Shown piece by piece: positions 57,579 through 64,000 of a DNA stretch of 64,000 bases; the stretch's first letter is position 1, and every line of letters starts with the position of its first letter. The notes under the pieces are model-generated. The model was not told where the DNA came from, did not search any database, and saw only the letters and a program-made list of their open reading frames with translations. A program made the translations under genes and the position numbers. Origin of the DNA: Pinus tabuliformis (taxonomy: Eukaryota > Streptophyta > Pinopsida > Pinales > Pinaceae); the NCBI GenBank assembly GCA_031772625.1, contig CM062816.1:636242352-636306351 (forward strand), written 5' to 3'.

Positions 57579-59629
57579 CCATTAAACAATTTAACCTAGG
57601 GCTATCAATCCAAGTTACATAGCTGAGCAAGAAGAACAGGATAAGGAAAACAGAAAGAAGGCGAGTAGTAGACAATAATTGTTGCTTAAGGATGTAAGAT
57701 TAGATTTGAACCAAAAGTAACGCAAATAACCCATGACCATGACTAAAAATAGGAAATGTGATTCCTCATAAATATCCATGAAAAATATAACTTTCAAAAA
57801 GTAAACTCAATTGTCATCTTGTATATGAGGTATTTTTACAATACTATCACAGATAGAAAAAAAAACCAATGGAAGCTTGAAACCCGTGAGTAAGGGTACA
57901 TAATACATCCTACGTAGGAATCCCATGGATATTCAAAAATAATCCATGAAACATGGGTGTGCGTGGCACCCTCACCTTAAGATGGTAGGGAATTTAATTA
58001 CAACATTAATATGAAAAATCCCTTTTCCAAATTGCAATAGGATAGCCTCAATTGAAGGCAAATGCTATGTGGCCAACTTGGAAAGGAGATGGGTGTCGAG
58101 TCATGGTACACATATCCATAGGTGGCAACACACCATAATTGGGAAAGAGGAAATGTGGGGTACCTACACCAAAATCACCGCAAGAATGAAGCAACTAGTG
58201 ACAAAATAACTCAGCGTGCATAACTTAATTCTAAAACAAAACAAAAAAATGAGAGGGGTTAGCCTTACCTATGCAATGGTACCGAATTGATACCTGGCTA
58301 AAGTCAAGGTTCTATATAGGAATTAAAAAATCAAGTAACAAACCCAACAAGACCTAGTAAAATTAGTAAGCATTCATTCATGAGACTGTAAGTTAACCAC
58401 TAAATTACAAAAGACAAACCTTTATCGTAATTGTGAGGTATTGAGGGTGTTTCCATAGCATGCTTCTAGAACTACTACCAACCTTGGGGAGGTTTGAATG
58501 CTAGACCTGTGCACCAAACAACAAGAGAAGAGAACCCAAATTAGAGTGTCATTGTGGATGAAAGTAAAATGAAAAGAGTAACCTAGAAAGCATAATGGGT
58601 AATTACTTGACTGAATAAGAATGATTAATATCTGTCTACCACTCCAAATCTTTCCACTGTGAAAAAACTAAAGAAGGGATTTTAGGACAAAGGCCACAGA
58701 GTCATCCATAGACTCATCACACTGCTTAGGTGATGCTATAACAAGGCCAAGAAAAGGATCACAACATAGGCATAGACGAATACGTGAGAAAAAGGAAATG
58801 TTACCATGACCTTCCCCTTTCTGTAGTGAAACAATAAACACAATGAATGCAAGGCCACAAGTATGAAAGGTTAGTGCTAACAGAGAAATCCACATAGTCA
58901 ATGACTCACAAGAGATATCCACCACAAATGTCTCATCCCGTCTGTGGAAGAGAAGTTGTAAGGTTGTGGTACACATTCACGTGATTCAAGACATGTGGTG
59001 GAGGGTTTCACCTGGTCCAAGATATATGTGCCAAGGGGATAGGTTGGTGAAGAGTGAAGGAAACCATTTGTAACCACGACCCCAAATAAAATACATAGAT
59101 TGGGCCCTACCTCCTACCATACGAGCATCAAATATAAACATTAATATTAAAGGATATGATATAGGAGTAAACCATAGGTAAGGGGAAAACGCATAGGGAA
59201 TATTATACCACCATTAGTAGATGTACCTCCTCTAGGGTAATCAATGAATTATAAAAATTGTAAACCAGACTTACCACATATTTTATATCCATACGAGATA
59301 GGAATATGAGTTAAAATATTTACACAAAGTAAAGATAGCATAGAGATGAAATAAGAAGCAAGAGGATACCCAAGGCGTTATATAGATAAAGCAATTCAGG
59401 AATTTAATACATAACTAAGATTTTTTACTTTTATTTTTTATAATAGCATAAGTGAAAAAGCATTGTAGTTTGGTATGTGATAGATGGTATGATAGCCGAG
59501 GTTACTGCACTGGGCTTGAGAAAGGCACCACTACCAGTTATTGAATGAATAGAACTAGCAAAATGAAAATTTCTAATATTAGTTTGTCTCTCTATAGGAA
59601 GTTGAGCTGTAGTAGAGCTCTGTGAAATA
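57579..59629. other. Non-coding DNA, no feature delimited
   Basis: Two kilobases without a supported gene. The 5' LTR of the following Gypsy element should be here, but no second copy lies in the window, so I cannot draw its edges. The minus frames at 58668 and 59431 have no recognisable motif. Confidence 0.45.
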
Positions 59630-60700
59630 ATGGAAAACTCTCCTCCAACTATTACCAACAGGGAAGATTTGTATGTGGAGCTAGGAGAAGGTAGCACTAC
59701 ATTACCTTCCCAGCATATAGATATGGTAAGAAATTTTCAACAGGAGTTAGAACAAGTTCGGAACATAAATGAGTGACTTTTGAATGCAAGTGAAGAGAAG
59801 GAGAGGCTGATTAGACACTGGAACAAGAAATCCAACCACAAGAGTGTAGATATAGAGAGGATAAAGAGGAAAAATGTTTGGACACAATCCAAACAATCTG
59901 AAAGTGGAGATGGTTCACGCCTCAGGATCTAAAAAGCACATCGGGGAAAGAAGAAAATGGTTTTACAAGGGGAGCTTAGGGAGATATAACCTCCTTCTTT
60001 TGATGGGGAAAGAGAGGAAGATGTGGAACTGTGGTTGCTGAACATGATTAAATATTTCTAGGTATACGTGAATGAGACTAATTTAGAGGCACTCTTGACT
60101 ATTTAACAATTGTATCGAAAGGCTTATCTATGGTGGGAGGAGGTGAAATGTGTACATATGTTTTATGAAAAGACAATTTATTGGGAAGCATTCCAGAAAC
60201 AATTCAAGTCACACTATCTTATTGATTTTTATTATGACGATCAGCCAAAGAATCTCTTGAGCTAAGGCTAGGACAATAGTCCATGGATAATTTCATGGCC
60301 ATGTTTACAAACCTACTGATGTATGTGCCATACCTTTAGGAGGAGAAAGCCAAAATACATCGGTTCTTAAATTGTTTACTACCTTAATAAAATTAGAGAA
60401 TTGAGTTTGATAACCTAAAATATATGGATGAAGTGGTAGAAGGCTAGACTATGTTATCAGAAATTTAGGATTAAAAGTGAAGGTAGTAGATCATGGAAAA
60501 GTAAAGAAAGCACCAAGGTGGGAGGGGGCATGAAAAGGCCAGAACCTTACTACCTCAAGAATTTTGGTAAGGATCATCATAGGAATAAATTTACCAAATA
60601 AAACACATCTCCACCTATAAAGTCATATACGAGATCAAAAACAGGAAAACTCAATAGTAAGAATAAAGTAATGTAAAGGAAAGAGAATCGTTGAAATTTT
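59630..60700 (+). pseudogene. gag: Gypsy gag remnant, first copy of the duplicated part
   Basis: First ATG at 59630 (MENSPPTITNREDLYVELG), then a coiled-coil, charged part and the gag core: PPSFDGEREEDVELWLLNM near 59990, AYLWWEEVK near 60122, YWEAFQKQFKSHYLIDFYY near 60179. Basic tail and HHRNKFTK-like zinc-knuckle approach near 60575. Broken. Confidence 0.8.
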
Positions 60701-62118
60701 GGGGTTGTGGATAGCCACACATGCTGAGGGATTTCCCCCATAATACCAGCTTTGTCCAAAATATTTAGGTAGTCTATGAGGCAGCCACATTGAATGATAC
60801 TACTCGAAATATTCCTAGAATCGGCGCATGGTTGGAGGACCGCTAAGTGGAGCACTGATCTACTATGTTTAAAAATGAAGGTACTATAATAAACTAGTGT
60901 GTGCCTATTCTAATTGGTTCGGGGGATAGCTTAATTTATATCGACCCCAAATTGTGGAAAAGTGTAAATTAGAGACATCAAAATTTAGAACAACATGATT
61001 GGTTCAGTTAGAAACCGTGACCAAAAGGAAGGTAACTACGACACCAAGGGTAGCTTAGGGAGATATAACCTCCTTCTTTTGATGGGGAAAGAGAGGAAGA
61101 TGTGAAACCATGGTTGCTGAACATGATTAAATATTTCTAGGTATACGAGAATGAGATTAATTTAAAGGCACTCTTGACTATTTACCAATTGTATGGAAAG
61201 GCTTCTCTATGGTGGGAGGAGGTGAAAAGTGTACATATGTTTGATGAAAAGACAGTTTATTGGGAAGCATTCCAGAAAAAATTCAAGTCACACTATCTTA
61301 TTGATTTTTATTACGATGATCAGCCAAAGAATCTCTTGAGCTAAGGCTAGGACAATAGTCCATGGATGATTTCATGGCCATGTTTACAAACCTGCTGATG
61401 TATGTGCCATACCTTAAGGAGGAGAAAGCCAAAATACATCAGTTCTTAAATTGTTTACTACCTTCATACAAGTAGAGAATTGAGTTTGATAACCTGGAAA
61501 CTATGGATGAAGTGGTAAGGAAGGCTAGACTATGTTATCAGAAATTTAGGATTAAAAGTAAAGGTAGTAAATCATGGAAAAGTAAAGAAAGCACCAAGGT
61601 GGGAGGGGGCATGAAAAGTCCAAAACCTTACTACCTCAAGAATTTTGGTAAGGATCATCACAGGAATAAATTTTCCAAATAAAACACACCTCCACCTGTA
61701 AAGTCATATAAGAGATCAAAAACCACAAAACTTAATAGTAAGAATAAAGTAATGTAAAGGAAATGGAATAATTGAAATTTTGGGGTTGTGGAGAGCCACA
61801 CATGCTGAGGTATTTCCCCCATAATACCAGCTTTGTCCAGAATATTTAGGTAGTCTATGAGGCAACTATAGTGAATGATACTACTCGGTATATTCCTAGA
61901 ATCGGTGCTTCATTGGAGGACCGATAAAAGGAGCACTTGTCTACTATGTTTGAAAATGAAGGTATTTTACTAAACTAGTGTGTGCCTATTTTAATTGGTT
62001 CAAGGGATAGCTTAATTTATATCGACCCCCAAATTGTCGGAAAGTGTAAATTAGAAACATCAAAATTTAGAACAATGTGGTTGGTTTAGTTAGAAACTGT
62101 GACCAAAAGGAAGGTAAC
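59973..62118 (+). repeat. 1.08-kb tandem duplication inside the Gypsy element
   Basis: AGCTTAGGGAGATATAACC at 59973 and again at 61052 (offset 1079); the right ends GTGACCAAAAGGAAGGTAAC at 61017 and 62099 (offset 1082). Copies differ at only a few percent of sites by eye, far less than element LTRs in this window, so the duplication is younger than the insertions or has been homogenised. Confidence 0.92.
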
Positions 62119-62410
62119 CAGTCAGAGAGAACAATGTTTGTTGAATTTAAATGGGTATTCCATCATGGCAGATTTAAGTATCCTTCCTTTAGGATCTTAT
62201 GACCTATTAATAGGCATGGATTATATGGAAAATTGTGCAGCTATTATAAACTGTCTAGAAAAGACAATTGCATGTGTTAATCATAATGGACACACTACAA
62301 TAATTAGGGGAAAGCCAAAAACTTGTGTGAATTCGGAAAATTTCAGCTTTGCGGCTGAAAAAAAGTGTGAGAAAAGGATGTCAATTTTACCTAGTGTAGG
62401 TGGAAACTAG
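61052..62410 (+). pseudogene. pol: Gypsy gag second copy and protease remnant
   Basis: Second copy of the gag core (PPSFDGEREEDVKPWLLN, YWEAFQKKFKSHYLIDFYY), then GCGEPHMLRYFPHNTS-type zinc knuckle near 61785 and a protease: PILIGSRDSLIYIDP-like near 61985, and in 62099-62410 LNGYSIMADLSILPLGSYD and LLIGMDYMENCAAIINC. The LPLGSYDLLIGMDWL motif is typical of Gypsy retropepsins. Broken. Confidence 0.8.
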
Positions 62411-62530
62411 TGCTTAGATAATCTAAACAAGAAATCTAGATACCTACTGGTCATTAAAGAGTTTCTAGGTGTATTTCCAAAAGATATTCTAGGATTACCC
62501 CCACATCAGGGCATATAATTTATCACTAAT

Positions 62531-63160
62531 TTGGTACCGGTTGTTGTCCCTATCTCTAGAGTTCCCTATAGAATGAGTACACTAGAATTCTTGGAATTGA
62601 TGATGCAATTAAAGGAACTATTGCATAAGGGTTATATTAGACCCAATATTTTACCATGGGGGGCACCTATACTCATTTTTAAAAACAAGGATGGCACATT
62701 AAAACTGTGCAAAGATTACCGTGAACTAAATAAATTAACCATTAAAAACAGATATATCCTACCTCCAATTGATGATTTGTTTGATCAAGTGAGGGTTTAA
62801 ACTATTTTTTCAAAGATTGATTTGCAAACAAGTTATCATTAGTTAAGCATAAAAGACAAACATATCCATAAAACAACATTCAGAACTTGTTATGGTCATT
62901 ATGAATTCTTGGTGTTGTGTTTTTCTCTCACCAATGTACCTGCGACTTTCATGTTTCTAATGAACAATGTTCTTCACAAGTATCTTGACTCTTTTGTTAT
63001 AGTTTTTATTAATGAAATTTTAGTATACTATAGAAATGAATAAGAAGATCAATAATATCTCGTGTTGGTGTTACAAACATTAAGGGAGCATTAAATTTAT
63101 GTGAAAAGTAGCAAGTGTGAGTTTTACAAACCCATAATTTAGTATTTGGGACATATTATC
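62531..63160 (+). pseudogene. pol: Gypsy reverse transcriptase remnant
   Basis: [80 protein letters not shown], then FSKIDLQTSYHQL near 62810, [20 protein letters not shown] near 62876 and [16 protein letters not shown] near 62992 (place of the catalytic box). Standard order for Gypsy. Broken. Confidence 0.92.
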
Positions 63161-63169
63161 TCCAAATAA

Positions 63170-63780
63170 GGATTGTTGGTGGACAATGAAAAAGTTAAAG
63201 CCATTACGAATTGGCCAACACCAACAGATGTATTAGTACTTTGTTCCTTTATTGGGATTTCTAGGCATTACCAAAGGTTTTTGGAAGGGTTTTCAAAACA
63301 AGCTTACCCCATTACCTCTCTACAGAAGAAGGGAGAAAAGTTTGAATGGACATATAAATTCCATGAGATCTTCAACAAATTGAAGTAAATGCTGAAATAA
63401 TTCCTATTTTAAAGATCATAGATCCAAATAGGTATTTTATGGTATGCATATATGCTTGTTTATAAGGATTAGGGGGTGTGCTTATGAGTCATGAAAACTA
63501 AAGAAACATGAACAAAATTATGGTGTATATGATCTATAACTAACTGCTATAATACATGATTTGAAAATGTAGATGCATTATTTACTAGGGAAGAAAGTTG
63601 TGCTCGTAACTGACCATATCGTATTAATTATTTCTTTAGTCAGCCTGATCTAAATGCTAGACAAGCAAGATGGTTAGCCTTCCTTAGTTAATTTGAATTT
63701 GAAATAAACAATATTAAAGGAAAGAAAAAAATTTGTTGATCGCTAAAGTAGGCATGCTCATTTATTAATAGAAAATGTAG
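63170..63780 (+). pseudogene. pol: Gypsy RNase H remnant
   Basis: VDNEKVKAITNWPTPTDVLV, SFIGISRHYQRFLEGFSKQA, ITSLQKKGEKFEWTYKFHEI, followed near 63510-63640 by KNYGVYDLELTAIIH-like, YLLGKKVVLVTDH and NARQARWLAFLS-like words. RT connection and RNase H of Gypsy pol. Broken. Confidence 0.85.
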
Positions 63781-63819
63781 GAAGTAGTGCCAAGACAAAT
63801 TTTGAAGAACATGTGACAC

Positions 63820-64000
63820 TAGCAGTGCAAGAAGACCCTCAATATGAAGAAACGTAGCAGAAAATGCAACAAAAAGGAATTAATGGGTATGCATTAAACC
63901 TAAAACTTTTCATTAATAATCAGGACCGACTATATATTCCCAACACGACAGCATTGACAGAGATGATTCTGGATGAGCACCAGATTAGACCATATGTTGG
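63820..64000 (+). pseudogene. pol: Start of Gypsy integrase, cut by window
   Basis: QEDPQYEETQQKMQQKGIN, then LKLFINNQDRLYIPNTTALT and MILDEHQIRPYVG: the linker and the first histidine-bearing part of the integrase zinc domain (LILDEAHxSPYxGH). The sequence stops inside this motif. Confidence 0.75.

Larger units (their letters stand above)
59630..64000 (+). mobile_element. Fossil Gypsy element, cut by the window edge
   Basis: Plus-strand Ty3/Gypsy interior: gag (59630-60700), zinc knuckle and protease (60700-62410), reverse transcriptase (62531-63160), RNase H (63170-63770) and the beginning of integrase at the right edge. The RT words ([24 protein letters not shown]) are of the Tekay/Del-like chromovirus kind, but the chromodomain would lie outside the window. 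A 1.08-kb part of gag and protease is present twice in tandem. Broken, with many breaks. Confidence 0.85.

Noticed and set aside
59471-59483. TGGTATGTGATAG as primer site of the last Gypsy element
   Set aside because: Only the first six bases agree with the initiator-Met site and no LTR edge is visible beside it.
57615-59697. Minus-strand frames of 60-102 codons
   Set aside because: No motif or supportive context; probably chance frames in the unresolved LTR/leader area of the next element.

Overview
The window looks like intergenic DNA from a large, slowly turning-over plant genome, most likely a gymnosperm. It is AT-rich, has no convincing host gene, tRNA or rRNA, and is packed with old, nested LTR retrotransposons of the Copia (SIRE-like) and Ty3/Gypsy lineages (chromovirus and Tat/Athila-like). 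The plant call rests on the element families: initiator-Met and Asp-like primer sites, chromodomains and SIRE-type gag. The gymnosperm call is inference from the age and density of the fossils and the flavour of the Gypsy proteins. No complete protein-coding host gene, CRISPR array or prokaryote-like system was seen.

Layout. 1-6.9 kb: a broken SIRE-like Copia element (5' LTR 221-1769, primer site, gag to RNase H, polypurine tract). 7-11.45 kb: a decayed open frame with a putative plant transposon-protein domain and coiled coil, then a probable Gypsy LTR. 11.45-16.6 kb: pieces of one or two Tat/Athila-like Gypsy elements (primer site, gag, protease, RNase H, a zinc-knuckle gag end, a repeated hairpin leader). 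16.9-18.75 kb: two arrays of roughly 146-155 bp tandem repeats. 18.8-22.44 kb: a second frame of the transposon-protein type with a 16-residue coiled-coil repeat, ending at a polypurine tract and an 886-bp LTR that is followed by a primer site. 23.7-24.4 kb: integrase tail plus chromodomain of a chromovirus. 24.4-27.2 kb: empty AT-rich DNA with a (GA)57 microsatellite.

27.217-33.832 kb holds a small chromovirus (331-bp 5' LTR) whose 3' LTR was later hit by a Copia element that survives as a 1,503-bp solo LTR with a perfect 5-bp target duplication. From 35.4 to 51.65 kb there are three diverged copies of an AT-rich repeat of about 1 kb in one orientation. The second copy is split by a 2.19-kb minus-strand insertion with a 15-bp target duplication and an A-tail (non-LTR retroposition). 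The third is split by a 10.37-kb Gypsy element whose two LTRs are both exactly 2,972 bp. 52.4-53.7 kb carries a 39-bp and a 33-bp minisatellite. 53.844-57.573 kb is a second member of the small chromovirus family, on the minus strand, with two 301-bp LTRs about 10 percent diverged. 59.6 kb to the right edge is a further Gypsy element, cut by the window, with an internal 1.08-kb tandem duplication.

Nothing here works as a pathway. The value of the window is its stratigraphy (who inserted into whom), the unexplained retroposed segment at 36.7-38.9 kb, the recurring transposon-protein frames beside Gypsy LTRs, and several undescribed tandem repeats.
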